64,000 nt of DNA from Mytilus galloprovincialis (Eukaryota > Mollusca > Bivalvia > Mytilida > Mytilidae): the NCBI RefSeq assembly GCF_965363235.1, contig NC_134850.1:46062602-46126601 (forward strand). The letters run 5' to 3'. Positions 34,246 through 47,800 of this stretch are shown piece by piece. The position numbers and the translations under genes are program-made. The number at the start of each line of letters is the position of its first letter. The first letter of the stretch is position 1. The notes beneath the pieces are model-generated. The model had not been told where the DNA came from. It did not search any database and worked only from the letters and a program-made list of their open reading frames with translations.

Positions 34246-37200
34246 ACAGGAGCCAATCAAATAGAACAATTCAAGTAAATCCCTAATGAATATTCATAGA
34301 AAATAACGTGAAATAATTACTATACATAAAAGTAAGATTTGCAAGTACTGATTTAAACTAAATATACAGTATTCAAAATATGTAATTAAGCTTTTATAAT
34401 AAAAATAGTAATTAAATAGATGAATTTTACAATATATAAAATGATCATAAAAATCACCCTGCTACATACCTAATTTACAAAGTAATGTAGATATACCCTT
34501 ATAACGTGTTTGTAATTTCTGAACACTGATGACCCTTAACGAAGTGTTGCTTCATTAATATAAGTTGTTTCCTAACGCCTGTGCTCCTTGTGAAGTATAG
34601 GTAAACCGATACTACAATTTAATCCCTAAGTATGTATGGTATAACACTAAGAATCTTAAGATGTGGTATGGTTGGAACTTTCTATCAGACAAGTCTGTAC
34701 CAGAGACAAAATGGTGTAGAAGTTAACATCTTTATATATTGAATACTATAGTAACAAACTTTAAGAAAGACAGCAGACTTGGACTCCCTTTTCGAGAGTG
34801 GAACTGTATCTATGTCATCCGTGTAAGTTGCTGCTCACGATGCTAATTACAAAATATCTATTACCTTAAACCAAAGCACTAAGTGTGTGTTGTTTTTTTT
34901 GTCCATCATCACTCGTAAACAAGACAGTGCAGCAAAAAATTGAAAGTTTTGCACTGTTCTTCAGCTCAAACCTTATCAACAAGGAAACTCGAATTATAAA
35001 TTATAATTATAAACTCGAATTGACAGCACCGTTAAAGAGCAAAATGCTGGGGTAGTGATTTCGATCCCCCCTTCCCCCCAAAAAAATAAAAATACGTGTA
35101 TGGGCCATTTCTTCGCATTTAGACTAGTTGTTTCAGAATCAAAATGGTGTGCTGGTTGTAGATTTATTTCATTCAACCGAACATATTGATATTGTAAAAT
35201 AAAATTGAGAAAGGAAATGGGGAATGTGTCAAAGCGACCATAGAGCAGACAACAGCCGAAGGCCACCAATGGGTCTTCAATGTAGCGAGAAACTCCCGCA
35301 CCCGTAGGCGTCCTTCAGCTGGCCCCTTAAAAAATACGTATACTAGTACAGTGATGTCAGCTTTGAGTGCCAATATGTTGAATGACCGCAGCGAACGAAT
35401 TCAAAAAGGCTTCATATTGTTTCAAGTAGCTGATATTTTACCATATGAATATGAATACAGCCATGTAGATACTTTATTAAATTGGGTTGTATTTGCGTGT
35501 TTACATAGTAGAAACAGGTGTTTTTTTTGTTAAATCAGTAAACCGGAAGATGAATTGGTAAGTCCGGGTTAAACATACCTCGTCGTTTCATTCATTATCG
35601 ACGATATATCTTGGTCAAAGTTATTTAGACCAGGAACATATATATTAGTTATACTGTTCCCAGTTAAGACCGGGTCAACGTATTTGATCTCACAAAGTAA
35701 TATCATCAGGAGCTGAACATAGTTATACAGACAGTGAGACTACCGAAAAGCATGTAATATTTGCCAGTTGAACTGGTGGAAACATCTTTCTGTGAATTCA
35801 CCAAAAATATGCTAGATATCAACAAAATATGATAAATAATGATTGTATTGTTGATAGTTGACAAAATTAATGAATATTGTGAAGCAGGAACTATTGATCT
35901 TTCTGCAAACTCACTGCAGTTTTTAAGTTGGCTCAACCAAGTTGGATGTGTAAATTAGAATTGTGTTTGTCATTTAATTTACATTTATTTCCTTTGTTTA
36001 TAGTATAATTGTCTTTTCTTTCTTCGAATTTTGTTTATATCATTAGCTTGGCGTCTCCGTCCCTTTTAACACTGTTACCTTTGTGCAAAAAGATAATCAT
36101 GAAGGGCACCTAGCTGTTGACAAAATTTAAATAGTACATGAGCATTTTATTTTAATAATACATGAAGAGTTTTTTTTATCATTCCCCACCCCCTCCCGCA
36201 CAAAAGAATGATTTTTGGCACATTAAGGTTTTATGTTGGATACAAAAATTAAAGCTGGTTGTTCGGGTATTCTTCAGATAAAGGCACACAGTTTACACAA
36301 ACCAGCTCTGTCATAATTTAAATATTTTCGTTGATGACACTGAACAGTGATTCCGAAACTATTTTTTCGAACCATGCACCTGGCAGTTTTACTTACGTCG
36401 TAAATCCCAAGATGGGAAGATTTGCTCCGTTTGAATTTCTATCTAGATAGATAAGTATACAGAATGACACGGGATTTTTGTACTTAATTGATATAACATT
36501 TTTGCTTCGCATCACGGTGCGGAGCTATTAGTTTCAGTTGAAATACACGCCATCATGAATAAATTTGATCTATCTACATTTTGTACTGTTGATGGATTCT
36601 GCGCAATGATACTTTTCAAAGAGAAAAAATACAAAATAAAAAATAAAACGTATTTATATACCCACAAATTTAACAAAATATTCAGAGATTTGTGAAAAGT
36701 AAAACAACAAAACAAAACAAAACGAACTCCGAGGAAAGTCCACTCCCAAACAGCAAAATCAAAAGTTTAAACACACCAAACGAATGTATAACAACTATCA
36801 TGTTCCTGACTTGGTATTGGTTGTGGATTAAATCTGGTGTTATAGCTAAACCTACTAGCTTAAATAAGCTAAACCTCTCGCTTGCATGTCAGTCGCATAA
36901 AATTCCATTATAGTGACAACAATGTGTGAAAATAAACCAGACACAATTGATAACATGTCAAAATTAACGGCGAAAATTTTTTATAATCTTAAACACTTTA
37001 AAAAAAAAACAAAGATATGTCAAAAACAAAAATAAAAAGGCAAATAAACAAAGCACGTTTAGCAAAAGCGAGACAAGAATACTTAAAATTTACCATAGCT
37101 CAATAACACAATGACGGGATAAATAAGTACCGAGCCACGTCATATGAATAATACAAAAATAGACTAAACAGTAAACGTTATCATTTACTAAGACAAATAT

Positions 37201-37485
37201 AAGAACACTATAAGAAGTAAGTAAGATGATAAACAACCACAGTACCTTACTTCTATACTTCAAGACCGGTGTGTATAATTATTTGTGATGTTGATACGGA
37301 ATATTTATAAACAAGGTCTTGGTATCTTCCGATAAACTTTTTTTTTTAAAAGGACGAGATGTTCTTTGTCACAAACATGGCTCATCAACTTTCTGCTCAG
37401 ACAATGGTGTCGTTTACAAAGTCTTAGTCGCAGTTGCAAGCTCTTGAATACCGAATGGGTTGGGAAATGTAAACCCATCTGCAGG
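34246..37485. other. Non-coding stretch with one retroelement tail
   Basis: AT-rich with no supported gene. The only repeat I can place is at 35195-35370. Short frames in it are not supported by motifs, splice structure or context. Confidence 0.45.
35195..35370 (-). repeat. Abundant retroelement tail, minus orientation
   Basis: AATTGAGAAAGGAAATGGGG, CCACCAATGGGTCTTCAATG, AACTCCCGCACCCGTAGGCG and TACTAGTACAGTGATG in order, the complement of 7480-7660. Confidence 0.7.
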
Positions 37486-37489
37486 TGAT

Positions 37490-37775
37490 GTTGGAATATT
37501 ACAATGTACTACTAAGGTGGGGGAAATTGATTATTTCAAAATTGTCTCGTTTGTCATAGATTATGGTACTGTAATGGCCGCTTATGTCAAATTCGAGGTA
37601 TAAGTCTATCGATAAAAAGAGGCCCACAGTTCGCTTCCATAGGAATTCCGGAAATTCGTTGAAAAAGTCTACCTCAAAATTCAACAAATAAATTATGTTG
37701 TCAATGAGAAACTCAGGCATACATTTTGTACTTATCGCTTGTTCCTCGTTGATGGCTAAGCCTTGATACATGGTT
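37490..37775 (-). mobile_element. Reverse-transcriptase element remnant, minus strand
   Basis: On the minus strand the words YDKRDNFEIINFPHLSSTL and FLSIDLYLEFDISG match the C-terminal region of an abundant bivalve reverse-transcriptase element (YDKRDDFNFxIxNFPxLxS in my memory of that family). Broken and short; the class is not resolved here. Confidence 0.5.
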
Positions 37776-37989
37776 TAATTGCTTTTTTTCACTATCAATA
37801 AAACATACCGTATGGTATCCCAAAGTTATAGGTTTATAATGTATGCTACCATTTTGATGTTGAAAAGCATTGTGGCTGCTTTCTTTTCGATAATTGTTCA
37901 AGTTCACACGGAGAAAGTTGAAATACAAGGCTGAAAAGGGAAAAGTTTGAATAGAACTTATTTCACAGGAAGATGGAAATTTAATTAAA

Positions 37990-38042
37990 ATCAAAAATAA
38001 AATTGAGAATGAAAGTGGGAAATGTGTCAAATAGACAACAAC
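37990..38042 (-). repeat. Short retroelement tail end
   Basis: AAAATTGAGAATGAAAGTGG and GTGTCAAATAGACAACAACC match the terminal part of the abundant tail. Confidence 0.55.
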
Positions 38043-38225
38043 CCAATGTACCGTTGTTTGTATGGAATTTAAAGAAGCTTATGTATCCAATACAAGCAAG
38101 GTTAATCTTTTGTCAACATGCTTGTATAAGATGTAAACGAAAACACACTTACAAGGTAGGTGGGAATAAGTTCCTTACAACAACCTGAACTCATTCTTCA
38201 AAATCAAAATGAAGAGTCGTGTGTT

Positions 38226-38605
38226 TAAAAGAGGCTGAGATGATTGTAGATGTTAGTGTAAGCTCCTCGGACTTTTTAGAAGAGGCTGAGATGATTGTAG
38301 ATGTTAGTGTAAGCTCCTCGGACTTTTTAAAAGATGCTGAGATGATTGTAGATGTTAGTGTAAGCTCCTCGGACTTTTTAAAAGATGCTGAGATGATTGT
38401 AGATGTTAGTGTAAGCTCCTCGGACTTTTTAAAAGAGGCTGAGATGATTGTATATGTTAGTGTAAGCTCCTCGGACTTTTTAAAAGAGGCTGAGATGATT
38501 GTAGATGTTAGTGTAAGCTCCTCGGACTTTTTAAAAGAGGCTGAGTTGATTGTAGATGTTAGTGTAAGCTCCTCGGACTTTTTAAAAGAGGCTGAGACTT
38601 TTTAG
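38226..38605 (+). repeat. 51-bp minisatellite, about 7.5 units
   Basis: The unit starts GAGGCTGAGATGATTGTAGA and ends GGACTTTTTAAAA. Because 51 is a multiple of three, one frame stays open throughout and reads a 17-residue repeat (EAEMIVDVSVSSSDFLK). Units differ at only a few positions (for example GAAGAGG or AAAGATG at the junction, one TATATG), which indicates recent expansion. No promoter, intron or flanking coding sequence supports translation. Confidence 0.88.
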
Positions 38606-39317
38606 ACAAAAGAATGAACACAAGAACGCACACAAGAGGAGTATACTTTCCACTTTTAATTGAATATGACATTGTGTATATTCAATGCTATTTGCTTCAG
38701 CTTGAGCAAAGTTGAGATGTGTAATTTGTAATAGAAGTCGGAGTTTCTTAAAACCGTTTGAAGATAATTATAATAGACACATGGACATATTTACTAAATA
38801 TGTTATACGCTTACTTAAAAGATTTAATGAATTAATCGTGTATACTATAATGAGATTTAAGTGTACATGTACTATGATATGCGGATGTAGGCAATAAACA
38901 CCATATTTTTTGCATGTAGCTTCTTTACTGATCAACAGGATCTTGTGGTGTAAAGAAGGTGAGATATTTATCGCTAAAACTTTCATATTTTAAAAACGCA
39001 ACAATTTTGATATATATTTCAAAAATTTATGCATGTATTCAATTTGTTCAAATGTTGTAAAAATTCGTCAAATTTAGTGGTAATCTTTTAACCATTTTGT
39101 ATTATTTTTTCAAATTTTGTTAAGACTCGTTTATATACACTATTCGGTATGGGTAGGACCCTACGTCTCATTCAAGTATGATGGCACATTTCCTTAACTT
39201 TAAGATGAATATACATCTCTTATATATTCAAACAATTGTCAACCTGTGACAAATTCTTTGTGACTTTTTGTCCTATCAAATTTTTTACTTTATGTCCTGT
39301 GATTTTTTGTCCTGTTA
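38606..39317. other. Non-coding, no gene seen
   Basis: AT-rich. The word TTTTTGTCCTRT recurs near 39265-39312 just before the MITE. Confidence 0.4.
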
Positions 39318-39564
39318 GGCAGCAACCATTTGATTTTCGGGGGGGCTATTGTTTCTTTTCTGGACAAATTATTTTTTTCGCGACAAGTCGAAAACAATTT
39401 TTTTCTTTCAATTTTCAGCTGAGGGTGAAACAAACATTTTTTTTTTTCTCAGAATCAAAAACAAATTATTTTTTTCTCCAAAAACTGGAAAAAACTTTTT
39501 TTTCCAGAAAAAACCATAGCCCCCCCCCCCCCCCCCCCCTCCAGAAAATCAAATGGTTGCTGCC
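39318..39564. mobile_element. PIF/Harbinger-like MITE, 247 bp
   Basis: Perfect 20-bp ends GGCAGCAACCATTTGATTTT and complement, each followed by a G-run or C-run, with a TTA duplication at 39315-39317 and 39565-39567. It is the shorter relative of the element at 9923-10502. The internal frame crossing it is not a gene. Confidence 0.8.
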
Positions 39565-39567
39565 TTA

Positions 39568-40090
39568 CTTTCTGTCCGTTTACCGTCTGGAATGGTCTCG
39601 ACAAATGCTGGATCAGTTTCGTCCAGTCATGATTCAGTCTCGACCTGTCTAGACTAAGGATTGACCTTTAAATTTAGTGTCGACTTTTGGAGTTAAGCCT
39701 ATTTAACTCAATCATATATATTAATCTATCAAAATTCCTGGTCATTTGGTACTTTGGTTCATTGCTGTCAAATTAAAAATGATAATTACATGTAACAGGT
39801 ACAAATTAAAACTAGAATTTTCAGTTTGAATTGAGAATAAAGAATGCCAGCTTGTCTGATAGCTTGCTTAATTGCTGACAAATTTAATGACCTGATCAAA
39901 AGGTATAAAAAAGAGGCCAGAATTGTCAGTTCGGACTAAACTAAGATAGATCATTCTGTTAAAAAACAAATTCCTGGATATTTTGATAATACTGAACTCC
40001 CTCTTAATTGTTATGTTTAAAACCAATCTACCCGGAAACATGTGTTTAATTACAGCGAAGTGAGTAAAGATGTAAATACAAATGTATCAG
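39568..40090. other. Non-coding, no gene seen
   Basis: No supported feature. Confidence 0.4.
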
Positions 40091-40094
40091 TGAC

Positions 40095-40745
40095 TGACAA
40101 TACACCTACGTCATGAAAATGCAGTAATTCCAAATACAATTATGGCCCCAGTTCCCATGCTATTACAGGAGACCTTAACATGATTCGAGACCAAGAGTTG
40201 AAATAATTCCTCAGTAAACGACCTAAATATCGTCTCCCGTCAATTATTAATTGGAATGCACCGGAACCTTGCCACTAATGGGAATGAGTGTCGTAATATC
40301 ATCCACGACGCACTTCGTACTTACTGCACTGAACGGATAAAACGAGTAAAAGTTGATAACAACAAATGGAAGTTTTTAACGACCTTGACTGGCTATACAG
40401 CCCTCGCACGGTCGGCAAAGTTGATAAGAAATTGTTGGATTCTTTTTATAAGTCTGTAATGAACATAGTTGACATTGCAAAGAACTATTTTCTACAACCA
40501 TAATAGCCCTATTTCTCGTATCAAACATAAGCTAAAGGAACTCGCCAAATAATATGTTTTTGTCCCGGCTGATAAGGCTACTAATAATATCATTAGTGTT
40601 TGACGTTAATACATATTCATTAAAAGTTCTGAAAAAGGAAATCATGAATTCACCAACATTCCAACTGACTCCATGTTCAGAAAATGACATCTGCAATAAA
40701 CATTATCTTTTAGCTACCTCTTTGCATGCAGTACTACTATCAGTT
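40095..40745 (+). mobile_element. Penelope-like or related reverse-transcriptase remnant
   Basis: Translation pieces ITGDLNMIRDQEL, RPKYRLPSIINW and FVPADKATNNII are hallmarks of the N-terminal region of an abundant molluscan reverse-transcriptase family that I remember as Penelope-like. The copy is old and has several breaks. No 3' part follows. Confidence 0.6.
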
Positions 40746-41741
40746 TAAGTGGGTTTTTTCTTGTTGATATTTACGGTTTTTACTTTTTTTGGTTTGTTAG
40801 TTTGTGTAGTTTTATATGAAATCCGTAATGCTATTTGCAATACATATTTTCAGGAAAAGAGTGATTGTCATTGACAAAAAAGTAGTATAAGCTATAGTTT
40901 AATATGTGTTTATCCATGTTTAGTAGCTGTTAAAGTAGACTGAAACATCCATTGATACATCTAGTAAACGAAGGCATACTAAAGAGTTGAATTGTCGCTC
41001 GTTGCCTAGTATTTCGATAACATTTATAATTTTATTTTAGTTATAATATAGGTCAAAGACATACCTTTTTTCGTAGAGACATTGAAAACCGATTTAGCAC
41101 GCAAATATGGTCATTTACTTATATGAACTAGTATCAATTATGTTTACAGTATACATCCAGTAGATTGTACGATGGGCTAAGATTTCATAGTTATATAACA
41201 CAGTCTCGTATATCATCCTAGTCAGGTAACTGGTTTATAAAGATACAGAAGTAACCTGAGAGCAAGTTCAGGTGAAAAAATAACATTGTCAAATAAAATG
41301 TGATAATATTTCTATATGTCTTGTCTAATATTACTTTAAATCTACCTTAAATTTTAGGCAGTCACTTGGAAAAGGTTATTTTCTTTTTTCTTTATGACAT
41401 ATTCTGGTCAAACATCTGGTCAAGTGGAACTCTAAAGACTTTCAAGGTAGGATGTATTTGTTTACAGGATTATATTGAAAACATAAGTTTCAAAAAATCA
41501 AATACGACCAAAAGATAAACAAGAGTACACAGAAAACAACATAGAAAGCTAAAGACTAAGCAGCACGAACCCCACTATGAAGACTGGTTATCAGACAGTT
41601 TTGCATTTTTACGTCTTATTGTTTACTTTTAATTTTGGAATGTGAACAATATTTTTATAAAAAAGAAATAAAAGTTAAAGCAATAAAATAATAGATAAGA
41701 TCGGCAGACTTGTTTTATACTGAATACATTTTAATTGACAG
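40746..41741. other. Stretch upstream of the SLC6 coding start
   Basis: No coding exon recognised. A segment at about 41358-41446 lies between an AG-ended pyrimidine-rich stretch and a GTAGGA donor and could be a 5' untranslated exon. It cannot add coding sequence because stops occur in the phase that would join 41742. This is a weak suggestion. Confidence 0.3.
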
Positions 41742-41751
41742 TTCTGTAGTG

Positions 41752-41875
41752 ATGACTAAAAACGCCAGGGGAAACTGGAAGAACTGGTATGAGTTTCTAT
41801 TCTCAAGCATTGGTTGTGTTGTTGGACTCGGTAACATCTGGAGATTTCCGTATGTTTGTTATAAAAATGGCGGCG
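41752..41875 (+). CDS. SLC6 exon with TM1
   Basis: The exon body starts at 41742 after acceptor AATTGACAG. It codes [12 protein letters not shown] then TM1, and ends in a split Gly codon before donor GTGAG. Confidence 0.85.
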
Positions 41876-44800
41876 GTGAGTTTATCTCTTATATTTATGG
41901 GGGATATTTAAATGGTTATTTTATCAATATAAACATGTTATACAGAATATATCTATGAAATAGCAGAACAAACCGATGACAAACAAGACACCGGGGGTAA
42001 TCATTAGAGTGTTTACAAAACGTCGATGGAAGATGCTTTTAAATCGCCATGAATATACTAATAACGAAATGTATGTAGCGTTGCCAAAGAGACCAACTTT
42101 TCACATTCCTCTGTCCTTTCAATATATGTCCCTTTGGCAACCATATCCCATCTCCTTATTTTGAAGTTGTTATTAAACGTTTTTTTGAAGTGACCATGTT
42201 TGCATAAACCGACATAAATGCTTATACATGTACACAATGTATATGTTAGCGGCAATAAGTGAAATTAGGCATTAAGCTTAAATCCTAGGCAACAAGCTAA
42301 CGCCTAGGCATTAAGTTATTGCCTAAAATTTTCAGGCATTAAGCTTATAATTTCCTAAAATCTGATGATGATTATTCATCCTATTGCCGAACATAATTTT
42401 AAGCAATAAGTAGTAAACTCTGGAATTTATGCATATTTGGTGATTTATTCTTTATTTAAAGTCGTTTCTCAATTATATTTCTAATAATGCATGTATAAAT
42501 GTACATTCATTTTACAGATCTTCAAAAGTAAGTTTATTTAGTTATTTTAAAAGTTAAAAAACAGAATTAACTCATACTTTTTTCTTGTTTTTGAGTCATT
42601 ACAAAAAATTTAAATGGGGGGAGTGGGGAGATTCTATCATAGAATAATTATAATACTTAGTTGAAAATTTGTACACTTTTCTAGTCGAGCTGGTTTGAAC
42701 TGGTCAAAAGTAGACAAAATTAAGATAATTTTTTGCTCACACCATTTTCGATAAGTAGATTTTCTTTGATAACAGTTCCACAACTTGTGATAACAAAATG
42801 ATTTGAACATAATTTCTATCAAGTTTTCATATTTTTCGATTATTAATTGATGCGTTTTTATATAATAAACATATTTTATTAGTGATTTTAATTCCTGTCA
42901 CTTGTGGACAGTTGTCTCATTGGCAATCATACCACATCTTCTTTTTTATATTTAGGATGAAACTGGGCCCTGTAGTTTTTCATCAGTTATGGTAAAATTT
43001 GATTTTTTTTCTTTTGCTCATATTCGAACTGTTAATTGCAGTAATAAAATAAAGTACTTAGTATTTATATGAAAGATGCACGATTATATATTTAATTTTA
43101 ACTATTTACGATTAGTTTGTTCAATTTTGATATAAAAAAAAGTTATATTTTTTTGACTAATACTTATAATTATTTTCTAATGATGAATCGGTTTTTGAAT
43201 TATTGTATATAATAGTTGTTGGTTAGATTGGATACAATATTTCAAGTTTTCATTTGCTATTTTCTTTTACGTCAAAACTTAGGACAGCGGTTAGGACATT
43301 CTAGCTAAAATAATCCTCAGATACATGTAGCTTCGATGTGCATGCTCAGACATGTCGTAAGTAGGTCCCAACTTAGTTAAAATAATATCCTAATTTCTTT
43401 CCTAAGAATATCTTGTAGGACCGATCTAAGGATAGTTTCGATAAACAGGCCCCAGTTCTCATAATGTTATCATGTAATAAATATATTTTTATCTATAAAG
43501 AAATAAATGTCTTTTATTTACCCCTTATTTATATTTTAGGCATTGAGCTTAATGCCTGCACACATTTTTCAGGATTTAAGACTAATGCCTAACATCAGTT
43601 AGGCAATAGACTTTCTGCCTACTCGTTAGCTTATTGCCTAGGATTTAAGCTTAAAGTCATAAGAAACCTCAAATTAAAATACATTATGCATATGTTTTTA
43701 TAACTAAATGGATAGTTTTCATTATACAACTTATGGACAAATACTTTTTTCTGAGGAAAATTCTTTAATTTGTCCACACTTAGAGGGAAAACGGTACTAT
43801 TACATTTTCCCAGCATTAGGTTGGCCTTTTGTGTACCCAAGACAGGTGAAGGAAGTCAACTTAGGAGGACTGTGATTGGATGTAAGGGTACAATATATTT
43901 TTTTTTATTATCTATGAATAACTGTAGTGTGTAAATTTACAATATACATTTTAAAACCTATTGAAATATTTTCTAGAGAATTATTCAAAAAGGCTTCCAA
44001 AATTTCATAAATTTGGTGTAAATGGATAACATAAACAAGCTCCGTTGGGAATTGGTCATGGTACTATTTGGCTTCAATTGTTATAATAGAGTAATAAAGT
44101 ACTAACACCACACATAACTGTTTTATCCAGGTTTTTATTATTAAAACTGGTAAATTTAGAAAATGTTAATAGTATTGTCGCCTATGGCAGAATAAATAGT
44201 ACCGTTTTCCCTAGAAGAGGTTTACTTATTTTTAATTGCTGCCTTCCTTCCAGGAAGCAATTCGCCGACATATTTTCCGTATGCATAGTTACCTGAGCGT
44301 AATCCTCCTCGTAAAAATCCGGTGATCGCAATACGCATGGATCTGTCATTAAAATAAACAATTATCTGAGTGTACATGTTAAAAACACGTGCTCAATACC
44401 CATGCTTTTTGTTATTTGTTTACTACAAGTTGACAATCGGTAAACTTCGGCTTCAAAACACGGCATTTAATGAGCAGCCATATTTGTTTTAAAAATCATA
44501 ATAGACAGAGAGAACAAAAAATGACGATTAAACTATATATTTTCGGAAAAAATGAGAAATTCGTGCACAGAGGACTAAGTTTATGATATATACACGCATT
44601 GATTCAAGAATTGGATAAACATTATTTTTTACCACTCACTCGTTTCATATGACTTTAATGCCTAAATTCACTTATTGCCGCTGACATATATATATCATTG
44701 CCGATGATATCTAGTTTATATCATGAGAGATTTCAGATGGTTATTAACTACGACCATAACATTTATGTATTTTAATAGTTCATTTTCTATTATTCCAAAA

Positions 44801-47800
44801 GTAGATATCGCTAATAAATTATAATAAAGATAGTTCAACATTTAATATTCTAGTTGCTAATGTATAATGTAAAATAATGCAATTTTGTTTTTGTTTTTGT
44901 TTATTTTTTAATTGCATTTGATCGTGTTGATGAAAAAATATTCATTAATCTTTCTTTAATATATCGATAAAATTAAGAATGGAAATGGAGAATCTGTCAA
45001 AGAGACAACAACCCGACCAAAGAACAGACAGCAACCGAAAGTCACCAATGGGTCTTTAATACAGCGAGAGAATCCCGTATCCGGAGGCATGCTTCACCTG
45101 GCCCCTAAACAAAAAGGTGTACTAGTCCAGTGATAGTCATACATTTGTAATTAACTCCGAAATATATAAATGAATTAAAATGAAAAACCATACAAAACTA
45201 ACACAAGTTGATATACAAAATATATGTATGTATCCTATTATATCTCCAGGAGCTTTCATGATTCCATATTTCATATTCCTATTCATACTTGGTATCCCTG
45301 TGATGTTTACAGAACTGTCATATTCACAATGGTCTAATCTTGGACCAGGACGTGTATGGATCTGCTGTCCGCTCTTTAGAGGTAATTTAAGATACATTTT
45401 CTTTCCAATAATTAAGATATCTGTCATTAAATTTGGTATGAACTGCATATAATAAACGCCTTTTTGAAATAGTATCATGATTTTTCCAAACATGTGAAAA
45501 ATTTAATGTAGCAAGTAAAATCTTTAAAGAATAATAAAGCAAATGTTTCAGATTGTATTACAAATGAAATGTTACAAATATCTTGTTATATGAATATTGA
45601 TGTTAATGAAAAATTGTTTAACTAGTAAGACTTATTATTAAGTCTGGTATCTACCCAACTTTATGGAGAACAAATTTTATTAAGCCCATTTTTAAGGGTG
45701 GGTGTTTTAATGATCCATATTTAAAATATTGAGGTACATGTATAGCCCTTTCAAGTTGTTTAGGAATTTGTTTTCTTAAAGTTCTCTAAAAACCATAATT
45801 GATAACGCATTTAAATCATCAAAAAAGATATATGCCTGTTTCATTCATTTCAGGAAGGCATTTGATGCCCTCTTTTACAAATTGTCTTTTGTACTCGGTA
45901 AAGATCTCGGTAGGTATCACTGATTTTTTTTAATTCCTCAGTTGGGGTAAAACAAGGGTGTATTAAAGCCCTACATTATTTTCTTTTTTTTTTTCGTTTA
46001 CTTCTGTTGTCTTTAACAGGGGTCATATTAGTATTACTTAAAAGTACAAAAAAACAAATGTACAAAAACAGAAACATTGGTTTATAAAAACAGCCGGGAA
46101 CATCAAGAAAGACGACAGACGAAGAAGTTATGGGAACTTTTGACCTAATTATATATTTCTGATAGTTTTCCCGACCTATTCACATATTTTCAAACTTGGA
46201 AAGATGACCTGTTCCAGCGGCGCGTCCTATCGCCATGCATATGTAGGAAGTGCCCCTCCCCCCCCGGACCATCCGATTTTGAACATTACATTGTAATTTA
46301 AAGAGCTGTAAGCCAGGTTTATAATTCATATCATATAGCAACAATCCAAAGTTAAAAGTTATAGGACATGCATATATATGCCAACCATATTCAAAACCAA
46401 GCTGACAATTCTTTGTATGTATTCTTTAATGTCGTTAGCAAATTTGAAAGGCAGCAAACCTACTTTTTTCCCTATTTTTTTTTATTTGACATGACCGAGT
46501 ATCGATCCGACCACGGCGACGGTGACCCCTTATATTCGAAGCAAAAACGCAAAAAAACATGGCGCTTAAAATTCATGATAGGGTAAATAAAGCTAAATAA
46601 TACACTGTACAGACAATATTCGGCAGTTAACCTAGTACGTGTTACTTTGAGAATAAGTAGTGGAAAGTGCCATTACAATTTCTAGTACATACATGCAATG
46701 GTTGAAATTTCATGGAACCGCGCTGTTGTATTCTCTGAATGCCCGTAACAGCAGGTGTTTATGTTGTAATGCAATTGATAGGTAAACTTTCCTGTGATCA
46801 TAGCGTACTTCTCGACAGTTCTGACACGTAGCGTCGCCGTCTAAGAAAAAAATGCATTATGCATAAGAAAAAAAAGGCCAGAGGTTTACAAACTAATATG
46901 GAAAGCTAAAATTGTTTAATGTTTAACCATTTCTATGATACAGGTATAGGATTTGGTATGATCTGTCTAACAGGTATTGTCAGTATATACTACAATGTGA
47001 TTCTTGCATGGGCCCTGTATTATCTAGTGAATTCATTCTATCCCACAATTCCATGGAGTACCTGTACAAATGACTACAACACAGAGCACTGCTACACAAG
47101 GATACAACAGACGTATTGGAATATGTCAATAAACACGACGGTGCTGTCACCAATAGTAAATGCTTTGAATATTACCAGGAAAACAGCGACAGAGGAATTT
47201 TGGGAGTATGTATATCAAAATTAAAAATGTATGATTTATTTTTTATTTCATTTTTATAAATTATTTGTTTTCTGTTGGTGTTTTTTTCGGTCGTCAGTTA
47301 AAGAGGACGACAAGGATCGACAGCATTCATTTGACATCAGTGTCATTTTCTAAACGAACAATGATAAAATTGAGAATGGAAATAGGTAAAGTGTCAAAGA
47401 AATAATAACCCGACCAAAGAGCAGAAAACTGCCGAAGGCCACCAATAGGTTTTCAACACAGCAATAGTATCTCGCACCCGTAGGCTCGCTCCAGATGATC
47501 ACTAAACAAAATGTGTAATACATGGTGTTCAAAGAAAATAGCCGACACACTAAACACCAAAACATATAAAAGAACGAAAATAAAAAAAAATAAAACACAC
47601 AAGCCTATTAAACAAGTCCAGAGTACTTCGGACAGGCGTAAATATGCGGCGAGTTGTAACGTGTGTTGTGATACAATATCTCACTCTCCCACCTCTACCT
47701 CTACCAATGTAGAATAAAAAAACACGCAGCAATACTCACAGTGAAACTCAGTTGAATAAATCTTTCAAACAAAACTTAACTTTGAAATTCACACTCACTA

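Larger units (their letters stand above)
42243..44688. mobile_element. Outer DNA element of a three-level nest in SLC6 intron 1
   Basis: Left end ATGTTAGCGGCAATAAGTGA and continuing GGCATTAAGCTTAAATCC is answered in complement by ATTTAAGCTTAA (43644-43654) and, after the nested insertion, TTTAATGCCTAAATTCAC to GCCGCTGACAT at 44688. The inverted ends extend for roughly 70 bp and are built of AGGCATTAAG / TTATTGCCTA words. No transposase is seen. Its superfamily is unknown. Confidence 0.65.

Noticed and set aside
36512-36715. Minus-strand 67-codon frame
   Set aside because: Looks like low-complexity and possible repeat sequence; no splice sites or domain to support an exon.
38219-38605. 128-codon repeat protein
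   Set aside because: It is the 51-bp minisatellite, whose period is divisible by three; no start context or flanking exon.
38226-38605. CRISPR-like regular repeats
   Set aside because: Units abut without unique spacers and the genome is eukaryotic.
39236-39652. 138-codon frame with poly-Pro/Phe
   Set aside because: Spans the 247-bp MITE with its C-run; no domain.
46368-46586. 72-codon frame in SLC6 intron 2
   Set aside because: No SLC6 similarity and not compatible with the exon phases on either side.
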